Below, piece by piece: positions 17,179-26,808 of a stretch of DNA of 64,000 bases. The stretch comes from Nakamurella silvestris (GTDB taxonomy: Bacteria; Actinomycetota; Actinomycetes; Mycobacteriales; Nakamurellaceae), in NCBI GenBank assembly GCA_003576535.1, contig QXCQ01000126.1:1-64000 (forward strand), in the 5' to 3' direction. Numbering within the stretch: the stretch's first letter is position 1; each line of letters opens with the position of its first letter. A model generated the notes under the pieces. The model was not told where the DNA came from, made no database searches, and saw only the letters and a list, made by a program, of their open reading frames with translations. The position numbers and the translations under genes were made by a program.

Positions 17179-18188
17179 TCGACCTGCTCGTCGTCGGTGC
17201 CGGTCCGGCCGGGCTCGGCACCGCGATCCAGGCGGCCAGGGCCGGTCTGAGAACCGTGGTGCTCGACCCGCGGACCGGTCCGATCGAGAAGGCCTGCGCC
17301 GAAGGTCTGATGCCCCACGCTGTTCGCCGACTGGAGGACATGGGGGTCCGGTTGACGGGTATGCCGTTCGCCGGGATCCACTACCAGCAGGGAGAACGCA
17401 TCCTGCAGACCCGGTTCCGCCACGGCGCCGGGCTGGGGTGCCGACGGTTGGACCTGTCCGCCGCCCTGTTCGCGCGGGCCGCATCCCTCGGGGTGGAGGT
17501 GCTCCCCCGGACCGTCGAGGAGATCGAGCAGACCGAGAACACCGTCACCGCCGGCGGTCTGACGGCCCGGTACCTGGCTGCGGCCGACGGGCTCCACTCG
17601 CCCGTCCGCCGCCGTCTGGGTCTGGACCGGCCGGTCTCCGGGGTGGCCCGACACGGTCTGCGCCAACACTTCGCCGTGCCACCGTGGACGGATCTGGTGG
17701 AGGTCCACTGGGGCCGCGAGGCAGAGGTGTACGTCACCCCGATCGCACCGGACCTGGTCAGCGTCGCGGTGCTGAGCAGCGTCACCGGCGGTTTCGAACA
17801 CCACCTGTCGGCCTTCCCGGAGTTGGCGGCCCGCCTGCCCGTCGGTGCCACCAAGGTTCGTGGGGCCGGTCCGCTGCGCCAGCGTTCTGCCTCCCGGGTC
17901 GCCGGCCGGGTGCTGCTGGTCGGGGACGCCGCCGGCTACGTCGATGCCCTCACCGGCGAGGGCATCGCCATCGCGCTGGCCTCCGGCGAGGCGCTGGTGG
18001 AGTGTGTCGCCGCCGACCGGCCGGGCGACTACGAGAAGCAGTGGCGGCTCGCCACCCGGCGCTACCGCCGACTCACCGAGGCGATGGTACGGGTGGCCCG
18101 CACACCGTCACTGCGGAACCTGTTGGTGCCGGCCCTCGGTGTCTGCCCACCGCTGTTCCGGGCCGGGGTGAACACACTGGCCTCCTAA
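17175..18188 (+). CDS. FAD-dependent hydroxylase (SrsC-like flavoprotein)
   Basis: The 337-residue protein opens with a dinucleotide-binding motif (VVGAGPAGLGTAIQAARAGL), has an ADGLHSPVRRRLGL motif (about 139-152), and the second FAD motif GRVLLVGDAAGYVDALTGEG (about 244-263). This is the group A flavoprotein monooxygenase or geranylgeranyl-reductase-like family. In the srs pathway the equivalent enzyme hydroxylates the methylated resorcinol, leading to a quinone. The ATG at 17175 overlaps the methyltransferase stop. A reductase acting on a prenyl chain is an alternative, given the neighbouring UbiA gene. Confidence 0.85.
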   Translation: MIDLLVVGAGPAGLGTAIQAARAGLRTVVLDPRTGPIEKACAEGLMPHAVRRLEDMGVRLTGMPFAGIHYQQGERILQTRFRHGAGLGCRRLDLSAALFARAASLGVEVLPRTVEEIEQTENTVTAGGLTARYLAAADGLHSPVRRRLGLDRPVSGVARHGLRQHFAVPPWTDLVEVHWGREAEVYVTPIAPDLVSVAVLSSVTGGFEHHLSAFPELAARLPVGATKVRGAGPLRQRSASRVAGRVLLVGDAAGYVDALTGEGIAIALASGEALVECVAADRPGDYEKQWRLATRRYRRLTEAMVRVARTPSLRNLLVPALGVCPPLFRAGVNTLAS

Positions 18189-18191
18189 AAC

Positions 18192-18244
18192 CCGCGAGTG
18201 GACCCTGGCACCCCATTTTCTGGGGCGTGGGGGTCCACTCGCGG
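18192..18244. repeat. 53-base palindrome, family B copy
   Basis: The arms CCGCGAGTGGAC and GTCCACTCGCGG are perfect inverted repeats, with inner CACCCC and GGGGCGTGG segments that extend the stem. It lies exactly between the convergent stops of the flavoprotein and the GH3 gene, where a two-way terminator would be expected. More than ten relatives occur in the window. Confidence 0.9.
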
Positions 18245-18251
18245 AGGCGTT

Positions 18252-21200
18252 CTAGTCCTGGGTGTACCGGTTGAGGAAGGCCGCGAAGGCCAGCCGGCTC
18301 ACCGGGGCTCCCGGGTCGAAGGTGGCGGTGCCGTTCTTCGCCACCCACCCGGTGCTGATGCCCTCGTCCTTGAGCCAGGCGATCTCCCCGCAGAAGGCGC
18401 TGCCGACCTTGACGTCGACGAACGGGGCGCTGGTACACGTGGGCTTGGCCGCCCCCGGATGCTCGAGCCGGTACAGGAAGGCGGCAGTCGCCTCCCGGCT
18501 GACCGGCAGACCACGACGGAAGGTGTGGTCCGGGTATCCGGTGGTGATGCCCTGGGCCGCAGCCCATTCGATCTCGGCGCAGAAGGTGTCGGTGGGCTTC
18601 ACATCCAGGAAGTGACCGGTCTGCCCGCAGACCGAACCGTTGTGCCCGGTCGGTGCCACCCGGTAGAGGAAGGTCACCGCGGTCTGCCGGTCCACCAGCG
18701 CATTCGGCCGGAAGGTGCCGTCACTGAACCCGTTGATGACACCCTTGGCGGCCAGCACCACTGCGTCCTCGGCGAAGGTCGACCCGGCCTTGAGATCGGC
18801 GAAGTAGACCTTGACCACCACGGCCGCGGAGGTCGAGGCCGTGTAGCCGCCACCGGCGACGTAGGCCGCCTTGAGTCGCAGGGAACCGGCCTTCAAGGTC
18901 CCCTTCGAGTCGGTCGGGATGGTCAGCTTCGCCACCCCACCGCTGACGGCGGCGGTGCCGAGAACCGTGCCACCATCAGTGAATGTCACCGTGCCGGTCG
19001 GTACCTTGTCGGCACCGGCGGTCACCGTGGCGGTCAGGGTGATCTTGGCAGTGGTGACGGTGGTGGCTCCGGCGTTGGTGCTCAGCGTCGTGGTGGTGAC
19101 GATGTCGCTCTGCCCCAGGCTGTTGCCCAGAGCCACCCAGGCCTGGGTCAGCAGGGTGATCGCCTGACCGCTGTCGCCGGCGGCCTGCGCCTGGTCGGCC
19201 GCAGCAGTTTTCGCCGAGGTCGCATCCATGGCGGCAGTGAAGGTCGGGAAGTTCGGTGCCCCACCGGTAGTGCCGGCCCGGGTGATCTGGTTCTCGACGA
19301 GATCACGGACCACCGAGGTCAGCCGGTCGGCGGCCGTGTACGGCAGATTGCCCGCCGCGCTGACGGCATTGCCGGCGAGCTGCAGGGCCTTGATCACCGC
19401 CGCGGCGTTGACCACCGCACCCGTGGCATCGAAGTTGGCTGCCGCCAGCGCGGTGTCGATCGGGCCGAGCACCGCCGGCCCGGCACCGGCGGCCGACAGT
19501 TTCGCCCGCACATCGGTGAGCCGGGCGAAGGCACTGTCGGTTCGTAGCCCCCAGCCGAACGGGAACAGCGGGCTGTAGGTCGCGTCCCCGACGTTGATCG
19601 GCACCTGGGCCGCACTCGTCGGCCAGCTCACCGGTAGACGGCCGGTGAAAGGCTTGACCCCGAAGAGGGTGTCGGCGACACCGCCACCCTCGGTGCCGGG
19701 CAACCAGGACGCGACGAGCCCGTCGATCGCGCCCAGCTGATCGGTGACCAGCTGCGGACGCCCGGAGACCACCAGCACCACACAGGGCACGGCGGCGCAG
19801 ACCTTGTCGATGGCCGTGCGATCGGCGGCCGGCAACGTCAGGCTCCGGCCGTTGTTCCCGACATCACCCTGGCCCTCGGCGTAGGGCGGCTCGCCGACGA
19901 CCACCACACCGATGTCGGCATTTCCGATCGGGGTGGAGGCGTCCTTGGAGTACGTGACGGTGGCATCCGGTGCCACCTCGGCGATCCCGGCCCGGATGGT
20001 GGTGCCGGTGGTGGTGTTCCCCGACCCGCCCTGCCAGGAGATGGACCAGCCGCCCATCTGGTGCCCGAGATCGTCGGCGTTGGAACCGGCCAGGTAGATC
20101 TTGGCGTTCGGTGCCAACGGGAGAACGGCGTCGCTGTTCTTCAGCAGCACCTGCGACTCGGCCGCGGCCTTACGGGCCACCGCGCGGTGGGCGGCCGAGC
20201 CGACCTTGTCGACATTCGTCCGGTCCGCGAAAGGCTTCTCGAACAGGCCGAGATCGAACTTCTGGGTCAGGATGCGCTTGACCGCGTCATCGATCCGGGC
20301 CGTGGTGATGGTGTTGGCACCGTTCGCCGCCATCACCGCGTTGATGAAGGCCTCGTAGTTGTACGGGGCCATCGCCATGTCCAGACCGGCGTTCACCGAC
20401 CGCACCGCCTTCTGGGCGTAGGTGCCACCGGGGAGCTTGTCGATCCCCTCCCAGTCACTGATCAGGAAGCCCTTGAATCCGAGGGTCCCTTTGAGCAGAT
20501 CGTTGTTCAGGGCGGCGTTCTCATGCATCCGGACCGGGCCGGCACCGAGGTCGACCGCTGAATAGGAGGGCATCAACGATCCCGCCCCGGCGGCGATGGC
20601 AGGCAGGTACGGACTGACGTGCAGGGCCTCGAAGGCAGCAAGGCTGTCGGCGTAGGTGACGCCCTGGTCGATCGGGTACCCACTGCCGGCGAGGGAGGGC
20701 TCGTAGCGGGTCCCGCCGTCTCCGGCCCAGTGCTTGATGGTGGCGAGAATCTTGTCCGGACCGGACATGTCCGTCGGATCATGGCCCTGCAGGCCGTAGA
20801 CCGAAGCGGCAGAGAAGGCCGAGACCAGCGCCGGGTCCTCGCCGAAGGACTCGTAGCTGCGACCCCAGCGTTCGTCGCGGGTGACGCACAGGCAGGGCGC
20901 GAAGTCCCAGGGGATGCCGGTCGCCCGAACCTCCTGGGCCGTCACCTGTTGGCCGGCCTCCACCACGGCCGGGTCGCGGGTGGACCCGAGGCCGATGTTG
21001 TGCGGAAGCAGGGTCGCGCCGACAACGTTGTTGTGGCCGTGGACGGCGTCGACACCGTAGATCAGCGGGATCTGCAGCTCCGTCGTCAACGCCTCCCGCT
21101 GGTAGGTGTCGACCATGTTCGCCCAGCCCGCCGGGGTGTTGTCGGCGGGCACACTGCCGCCGCCGGAGAGCAGGGAGCCCAGGTACAACCGGGAGATGTC

Positions 21201-23720
21201 GGTGTTGGTGGCACCGATGCCGAGCCGCTCGGCCTGGGTCATCTGACCGGCCTTCTCGGCCAGGGTCATCCGTCCCATCAGGTCCGCCACCCGTTGGGCC
21301 ACTGGCAGTGTCGGGTCGAGGTAGGGCATGTTCTGCGCGTTGAGGGCAACCCGCGGTGCCAGGGGCCCGACGGTGGCGGCGGTGGAGGTCAGGGCGATGC
21401 CGAAGGTACGGGCCTTGACCGCCCCGGTGCGGGCCGTGGTGGTGACGGTGATCGGCTGCGTCGCCCCCGACACCGTTCCGGCCGGGAAGGTGAGGGTGCC
21501 GTTGGCCGCGGTGTAATCGGTTCCGGCCAGTGCGGTCTTGTCCGTGGTCGTCCAGTTCACGGTCACCGGGTCGGCGAGCGGGGCTCCGTCTGTGGTCTTC
21601 AGCGCGACGGCGACCGTGGCCGGGTCCCCGCCCTTGACCAGGGTGACCTCCTGCGCGGCACTGACGGTGACGGTCGCGGCGGCCTTCGGTGTGCCGAACA
21701 GCTCGACATCGTCGATGGCCCAGTTGACCGCCTCGGACTTGCCGGCCGGGAAGGTGAAGGCATACCCCCAGGCCGAGCTGAGGGAGAGTTTCCCGTCCAG
21801 GGTCGCGCCGCTGCCGGCCTGGAAGTCGGTGCGCAGGGTGAAATCGGTGAACGGGATCTCGACGAGCTTCCAGCGGCTGCCACCGGCATCCCAGTTGTCC
21901 TTGAAGGTGTAGGTCCACAGCTCGGAGGCTTCGCCGTTGGGTCCGCCGTCCTTGACCTCGAACTTGATGTCGTCACCGGCGGTCGGCGAGGCGGGTCGGT
22001 TGGGCTGGGAGGCGTACCAGAGGAACCGGATGCCCCGGAAGCCCGACCAGTCCTGCGGAGCGGCGAGATTGTGGCTGAAGCCGCCGAAGCCGCCGGAGGG
22101 GATGAGGTAGGAGCCGGACAGGGCCTTGTTGGTCTCGTTGCCCTCCTTGGGCACTGGCGTGACCCCGACCGGGATCACCGATCCGTCGGAGAACCAGCTG
22201 AAGAATCCGACGGTGGAACCGGGTGCCGCCAAGGGCACCTCACCCTCGAAGTCCTGGATCTTCAAGGACTGCTGGTAGACCGCGAAGTTGTCGAACTTCC
22301 AGGTACCGGCACCCACGTCGGAGAGGGTGACGGCGAAGCCGTGGGCGGTCGCCGGGTCGAAACGTTTGGTGGAAGAGGTGTTTCCCTTCAGCCGCAGGTC
22401 AGCGAAGGCCACCGAGACGGTGCGCCAGCCTGCCGTGTCGTCGAGCACGCCGACCTCGAAGAGATCGGCGTTACCGGCCGAGGTGCCACCGCTCTTGAGT
22501 TCGTAGCGCAGAGTCTTGCCACCACCGGTACCGAGGAAGGAGAAGGTGAAACCGTCGAAGCCCGACCAGTCCTCGGCCGGGTCGATGTCATCGGTGAAAC
22601 CGCCCCAGCCGCCGGCGGGCATACCGGCCACCACGGCCTGCAGCACCTTGTTGGTGGCGGTGGCACCGGGCACGTCCGCCCCGTCGACCAGGGACAGCAC
22701 CGGGGTGGAGGCTGCGGCCGAACCCCAGGCGGACACGGGGGCGACGGTCGAACCCTGGAAGTCCAAGAGACTCCGGGTGTTGCCGACACCACCGAGCTGA
22801 CCGTGCGGGTTGAGTGTGATCACCGAGGTGCCGCGCATCCCGATCGCGGCGTTCGTCGGGTCGGCGAGGGTGAGTTCGATGGTGCGGACCGGGGCGAGGG
22901 GGCCGTGGTCGACGGTGTGCACGGCAACATCCGCGGTGCGCTGGCCCGCGGGTACTGTCACCACCTGGTCCACGGCCGTGTAGTCGGTACCGGGGGCGGC
23001 GGTGCCACCGGAACTGGTGAGGTGAACCGATACCGGGGTGGCCGAAGCACGACCGAGCCGGACCTGCACGGTCGCGTCGTCACCGGCCGGGACCGCCTGG
23101 CTCAGCGAGCTGAAGCCCGCCAGGGTGACCGAGGAAGTGCCCAGAACACCCAGGGAGAACAACGAGTAGCCGTACCTGTTCGTCCCCCAGTCCCAGGTGG
23201 AGCGACGTTCGAGCATGTTGACGCGCACGTATCTGGCGCTGACGTCACCGGCGGCGACCAGGTCGGTCCCGCCGTTGCCCGCGGTCTCGGTGCCGACCGT
23301 GGTCCAGCTGGCCGGGGTGTCCGGGTTCGCACTCGCCACCTGCACGGTATAGGCGGTGGCGTAGGCCGCCTCCCACTCCAGGACCACGGTGTTCACGGCG
23401 GTCGGCGCTCCGAGGTCGACCTGCGCCCAGGCGGTGAACGGGACGTCCGCGTTCGGGCCGTTGCCGCTGGCCCAGCGTGTGGTCGAGTCGCCGTCGATCA
23501 GATTGGCCGCCGGGTAGTTGCCGTCCCCGTCGTTCTGGGAGGCCGAGGCGGAGGCCAGACCGTCCGGGGCCACATCGGCCGGGTCGGCGGCACTGGCGAC
23601 CGGCGCGGCGATCACCGTCAGACCGGTCAGCGCCAGAGCGGCCACCAAGGAGAGGGTCAGGCTGCGCCGCGAAGCACGACCCAGCCGTTTCGTCCGTCGC
23701 GGAAAGGTCGTCAGCGCCAT
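18252..23720 (-). CDS. secreted GH3-family glycosidase with CBM-like and SLH domains
   Basis: This 1822-residue exported protein has a signal peptide ending APVASA. It continues with a discoidin-like (F5/8 C) domain (about 53-195), a Calx-beta-like domain (about 205-300), two carbohydrate-binding-like domains opening LDFQGS and IQDFEGE (about 315-660), and a second Calx-beta domain. The GH3 catalytic part covers about 800-1420: it has IKHWAGDGGT and GFLISDWEGIDKLPGG, whose Asp (about residue 1089) is the expected nucleophile. An Ig-like domain and three SLH repeats close the protein. The activity is probably beta-glucosidase or xylosidase. The ATG at 23720 has AAGGAG 5 bases upstream. Confidence 0.88.
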   Translation of the reverse strand: MALTTFPRRTKRLGRASRRSLTLSLVAALALTGLTVIAAPVASAADPADVAPDGLASASASQNDGDGNYPAANLIDGDSTTRWASGNGPNADVPFTAWAQVDLGAPTAVNTVVLEWEAAYATAYTVQVASANPDTPASWTTVGTETAGNGGTDLVAAGDVSARYVRVNMLERRSTWDWGTNRYGYSLFSLGVLGTSSVTLAGFSSLSQAVPAGDDATVQVRLGRASATPVSVHLTSSGGTAAPGTDYTAVDQVVTVPAGQRTADVAVHTVDHGPLAPVRTIELTLADPTNAAIGMRGTSVITLNPHGQLGGVGNTRSLLDFQGSTVAPVSAWGSAAASTPVLSLVDGADVPGATATNKVLQAVVAGMPAGGWGGFTDDIDPAEDWSGFDGFTFSFLGTGGGKTLRYELKSGGTSAGNADLFEVGVLDDTAGWRTVSVAFADLRLKGNTSSTKRFDPATAHGFAVTLSDVGAGTWKFDNFAVYQQSLKIQDFEGEVPLAAPGSTVGFFSWFSDGSVIPVGVTPVPKEGNETNKALSGSYLIPSGGFGGFSHNLAAPQDWSGFRGIRFLWYASQPNRPASPTAGDDIKFEVKDGGPNGEASELWTYTFKDNWDAGGSRWKLVEIPFTDFTLRTDFQAGSGATLDGKLSLSSAWGYAFTFPAGKSEAVNWAIDDVELFGTPKAAATVTVSAAQEVTLVKGGDPATVAVALKTTDGAPLADPVTVNWTTTDKTALAGTDYTAANGTLTFPAGTVSGATQPITVTTTARTGAVKARTFGIALTSTAATVGPLAPRVALNAQNMPYLDPTLPVAQRVADLMGRMTLAEKAGQMTQAERLGIGATNTDISRLYLGSLLSGGGSVPADNTPAGWANMVDTYQREALTTELQIPLIYGVDAVHGHNNVVGATLLPHNIGLGSTRDPAVVEAGQQVTAQEVRATGIPWDFAPCLCVTRDERWGRSYESFGEDPALVSAFSAASVYGLQGHDPTDMSGPDKILATIKHWAGDGGTRYEPSLAGSGYPIDQGVTYADSLAAFEALHVSPYLPAIAAGAGSLMPSYSAVDLGAGPVRMHENAALNNDLLKGTLGFKGFLISDWEGIDKLPGGTYAQKAVRSVNAGLDMAMAPYNYEAFINAVMAANGANTITTARIDDAVKRILTQKFDLGLFEKPFADRTNVDKVGSAAHRAVARKAAAESQVLLKNSDAVLPLAPNAKIYLAGSNADDLGHQMGGWSISWQGGSGNTTTGTTIRAGIAEVAPDATVTYSKDASTPIGNADIGVVVVGEPPYAEGQGDVGNNGRSLTLPAADRTAIDKVCAAVPCVVLVVSGRPQLVTDQLGAIDGLVASWLPGTEGGGVADTLFGVKPFTGRLPVSWPTSAAQVPINVGDATYSPLFPFGWGLRTDSAFARLTDVRAKLSAAGAGPAVLGPIDTALAAANFDATGAVVNAAAVIKALQLAGNAVSAAGNLPYTAADRLTSVVRDLVENQITRAGTTGGAPNFPTFTAAMDATSAKTAAADQAQAAGDSGQAITLLTQAWVALGNSLGQSDIVTTTTLSTNAGATTVTTAKITLTATVTAGADKVPTGTVTFTDGGTVLGTAAVSGGVAKLTIPTDSKGTLKAGSLRLKAAYVAGGGYTASTSAAVVVKVYFADLKAGSTFAEDAVVLAAKGVINGFSDGTFRPNALVDRQTAVTFLYRVAPTGHNGSVCGQTGHFLDVKPTDTFCAEIEWAAAQGITTGYPDHTFRRGLPVSREATAAFLYRLEHPGAAKPTCTSAPFVDVKVGSAFCGEIAWLKDEGISTGWVAKNGTATFDPGAPVSRLAFAAFLNRYTQD

Positions 23721-23981
23721 CGATTACTCCCTTGTGATCGATTCATCGGTCGCATTTCAGGGCACAACGATGGGCCGAGCCGCCGGTGATGAAACTGGCG
23801 GACACCCCGCCTGAAATGGCCTGATCAGTACACACCTGGAGTTATTGGGCGTCAAGTGGAGGTGTTTTCTGTCAAAAACAAGGCAAAATACATTCTCGAC
23901 AATCGCGGCCGAACCTCTGCAAATTCGATTAATCCGAGTCTGCACATAAAGGCGCAGACGTCGATGCACCTCGGCTCTGGG

Positions 23982-26585
23982 TCACGGCCCCGGCACCGGA
24001 ATACCCTGCGGTCCGACCTCGAACAGCGCCCGGGCCACATCGGTGAACATCCCCTTCGGGTGGGTCCGGAACAACGGGTCGGTGCCGAAGATGACCGCCT
24101 TCGCCCCGGTCTGCACCGAGCTGCCGAAGATCACCGAGGCCTTGTTCGCCGCCTGGGTCGGACCGTCGGAGGCGTTGGTGCTCCGCCAGTGCCCGGCCTT
24201 CAGCGGGTTCACCGGACCGTAGGTCTGCAGGGCGACCGTGGTGCCGGTCAGGCTGTAGAAACAGATGGGGGCATTCACGTAGGCGGTGCCCATCGGAGGG
24301 TCGGCGGCACCGGCCGGGGCCAGGATGGATCCGGTGCTGCTCTTCACCGTCACGATCCCGTTGGCGTAGATGTTGCCAGAACGGATCGACGCCGACACCA
24401 AACCACGGTCCGCGGCGACCGTCTTGGCGGCGAGACCTGCGCCGACAAGACCCTTGCCTGCCTTGACGTAGGCCGTCAGCTGGGCGGCGCCGGCCGACTG
24501 CGACGGACCGAAGATCAGCTGCCCGGCGATCCAGAGCACGTCGACATCGGTCAGTTTCACCTTTCCGGCGGTGAGGATCTCCGGGCTGATCAAGGTCGGG
24601 TTGGCGAACCCCATCTCCTTCAACGACAGCAGATCATCGGGCCCGCCGACGTACCCGATGCGCAACGGCTTCAGGTACCGCAGACCGGTCTCCTGCAGCA
24701 CGGCGGCCGGTACGGCTCCGACGTCGACCCCGAAGGCCGCGGCCGCAGCGGCGACCGAGGCGGTCCGGTTCGGAGCCACCACCACCGATCCGTTCGTGCG
24801 GTAGGCCACCGGCACACCGGCGTACAGGAGCCGATTGACCGCCTGGACATCCCGCTCCCCCGTCACCGGGAAGCTCAGATACGAGCCGGCAGGCGGCATC
24901 TGGTCGGTCAACGTGGCAGCGGTCACCGTCGGGGCCTCCACCTCCAACTCGTCGCCGGTGGACCCGACCGGGATGACCGAGGCCCCCCACAGGGAGCCCA
25001 GGGACCAGGCAGCGATGTCGTACATCTGGTCGGTGCGATCCGAGATGTCCGAGCCCACCGCCAGGAGTGTGTTCGCCAGCCCGCGCATGGGCTGATGCAT
25101 GTCCACCAGATACGACCCGGCCGGATAGTCCGTACCGGCCAGAATGAAGCTGCCGGTGGCCTGTCGCACTTGGACATGATCGGCGATCAAGGCATTCACC
25201 AGGTTCGCCGCATCCCCGCGGGAACGTTGTCCTGCGCCGACCGGAATGACGTACACCCGCGGGAACGTGGTGGTGAACTGGTCCTCCGGGCCCCACAGCG
25301 GTGCCCACTGGTCCGGCCCCGGCACCGTTGCCGGGTCGGCGGGTACCGGCAGAGCAACGAGGGGCTCGCCGGCTGCACCCCGCCGGAAGATCTCGATCTG
25401 GTTGTCCAGCAGGGCATCCCGGTTCTCCGTCACGTAATCGACGGTGGAATCGATGGCCGTCTGGGCAACGGCCACGTCCACGGCGAAGTTGGCCTTGTTC
25501 ACCACAGGATCGTCGTCGGTGCTCAAGGGCAGTTCGAGGGTCTGGGTGATCGCCCCGAAGTAGGCCAGGTACTGGACGGTGAACACCGGCGGCCAGTCGT
25601 CCCAACCCGCCGGGATGTCCCGGTACGGGATCACCAACTTGTTCGTCGGTGTCTTAGTGGTCTTGCCGTTGGCGTCCTTGTAGGTGTTGCCGGGGACGTG
25701 CGCGGCGGTGACGTCGGCCTCGATCCGCAGGGCCGCCGCGTAGTTGTGCGGCAGGAACAGGTCGTAGTCGTAGTTCTCCCCGTGCGGCGGACCACAGGGC
25801 TCGATCTGCAGAACCCCGCGGTAGCCGTGGATGTCGGAGAAGAACACGGGTTGGATGTCGTCGACCACGTCCCTGATCGCGCGCGCCTCCGGGCTCTGGT
25901 AGGTGACGAAATCACGGTTGAGATCCAGACCCTGGACGTTGGCCCGCTCGCCCAGGACACGGCCGTCCGGGTTGGCGGAAACCGTGAAGTACAAACGGGT
26001 TCCTGCCATCAGCGCGGCGGTCTGGTCCTCCGGTGCGGTGATCAGATCGTAGATGTAGTCCAGGGAGGCGTCCGTACCCTCCCATTCGTCACCGTGGATG
26101 TTGGAGTTGAACCAGATCGGCACCTTGTACCCGGCTTGCAGCTCCGGGTCCGCCGCGGCGGCCGCCGGGTCGTGGTTGATCAACTCACGCCAGGCCGTCT
26201 GCTGGGCGGTCTGCTCGGGGGTCTCCGGGGCCGTGACGGTGACCAGGTACAGGTCCCGGGATTTGACGGAGGATCCGATCACCTCGACCGACACCAGGTC
26301 GCTCTTGGCCATCAGACCGGTCAGCCGTGGGGCGATCTGTGCGTACGGGGTCGCGCCACGTTCGATCGAGGAGTCGAGCGGGTTGTTGCCGAACACCTTC
26401 AGGATGGGCTGGCGTGGATACCCGAGAGCCTTGCGGGCCGCCAGTTCCGGTGCAGGTTCGGCCTTCGTTGCCGCATGTCGTTGCGGCGAGGCGGATGCCG
26501 ACACCGACGGAGTGGTGGTGACGGTGATGACCAGCAGGAGCAACAGCGCCCCCGCGCTGCGGGAGAACGTGGCACGTGTGGGCAT
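23982..26585 (-). CDS. secreted M14-family zinc carboxypeptidase-like protein
   Basis: The 867-residue protein has a signal peptide (MPTRATFSRSAGALLLLLVI, ending near SVSASA). The M14 domain shows the zinc motif NIHGDEWEGTD (His and Glu ligands), an NPDGR motif, SDIHGYRGV for the third ligand, and a Glu in TQTLELPL placed as the catalytic base. The C-terminal 350 residues form a class I glutamine amidotransferase-like region (AGKVKLTDVDVLWIAGQ), as in related large secreted peptidases. It probably trims peptides outside the cell. The ATG at 26585 is chosen over 26732 because the longer frame runs through a repeated palindrome. The 261 bases beyond its 3' end hold the GH3 promoter. Confidence 0.88.
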   Translation of the reverse strand: MPTRATFSRSAGALLLLLVITVTTTPSVSASASPQRHAATKAEPAPELAARKALGYPRQPILKVFGNNPLDSSIERGATPYAQIAPRLTGLMAKSDLVSVEVIGSSVKSRDLYLVTVTAPETPEQTAQQTAWRELINHDPAAAAADPELQAGYKVPIWFNSNIHGDEWEGTDASLDYIYDLITAPEDQTAALMAGTRLYFTVSANPDGRVLGERANVQGLDLNRDFVTYQSPEARAIRDVVDDIQPVFFSDIHGYRGVLQIEPCGPPHGENYDYDLFLPHNYAAALRIEADVTAAHVPGNTYKDANGKTTKTPTNKLVIPYRDIPAGWDDWPPVFTVQYLAYFGAITQTLELPLSTDDDPVVNKANFAVDVAVAQTAIDSTVDYVTENRDALLDNQIEIFRRGAAGEPLVALPVPADPATVPGPDQWAPLWGPEDQFTTTFPRVYVIPVGAGQRSRGDAANLVNALIADHVQVRQATGSFILAGTDYPAGSYLVDMHQPMRGLANTLLAVGSDISDRTDQMYDIAAWSLGSLWGASVIPVGSTGDELEVEAPTVTAATLTDQMPPAGSYLSFPVTGERDVQAVNRLLYAGVPVAYRTNGSVVVAPNRTASVAAAAAAFGVDVGAVPAAVLQETGLRYLKPLRIGYVGGPDDLLSLKEMGFANPTLISPEILTAGKVKLTDVDVLWIAGQLIFGPSQSAGAAQLTAYVKAGKGLVGAGLAAKTVAADRGLVSASIRSGNIYANGIVTVKSSTGSILAPAGAADPPMGTAYVNAPICFYSLTGTTVALQTYGPVNPLKAGHWRSTNASDGPTQAANKASVIFGSSVQTGAKAVIFGTDPLFRTHPKGMFTDVARALFEVGPQGIPVPGP

Positions 26586-26678
26586 CGTCGGCGCTCCGTC
26601 GGGCAGACCGGCATTGTTGCCGATACCCACCACAACGCGGCCCCGGTGCCGTTCTGTTGCCTCGCCCGACAACCCTTC

Positions 26679-26748
26679 GTTCCCGCGCACGATGTTCGTT
26701 CTCGCGCGCGATGTTTCGCGCGCGAGGAGCAAGAACGCGCGCGGGAAC
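26679..26748. repeat. long palindrome, family A copy 2
   Basis: A 70-base imperfect inverted repeat begins GTTCCCGCGCACGATGTTC and ends CGCGCGGGAAC, with loop ATGTTT. It is identical to copy 3 across the whole palindrome. The likeness continues on the right (26749-26771) into a sequence that at copy 3 is the tail of the DUF501 gene. It lies downstream of the sigma-operon membrane protein gene. Confidence 0.9.
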
Positions 26749-26808
26749 AGGGAGGGGCTGGTCGGTCAGCCTCACATCAGTCCTCGGTCGTACCAGGAGC
26801 GCGACACC

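Noticed and set aside
20619-23789. 1056-aa open frame on the plus strand
   Set aside because: It is the antisense shadow of the GH3 gene, with no recognisable motifs.
26586-26732. N-terminal extension of the M14 peptidase
   Set aside because: It runs through the family A palindrome, and the signal peptide begins at 26585.
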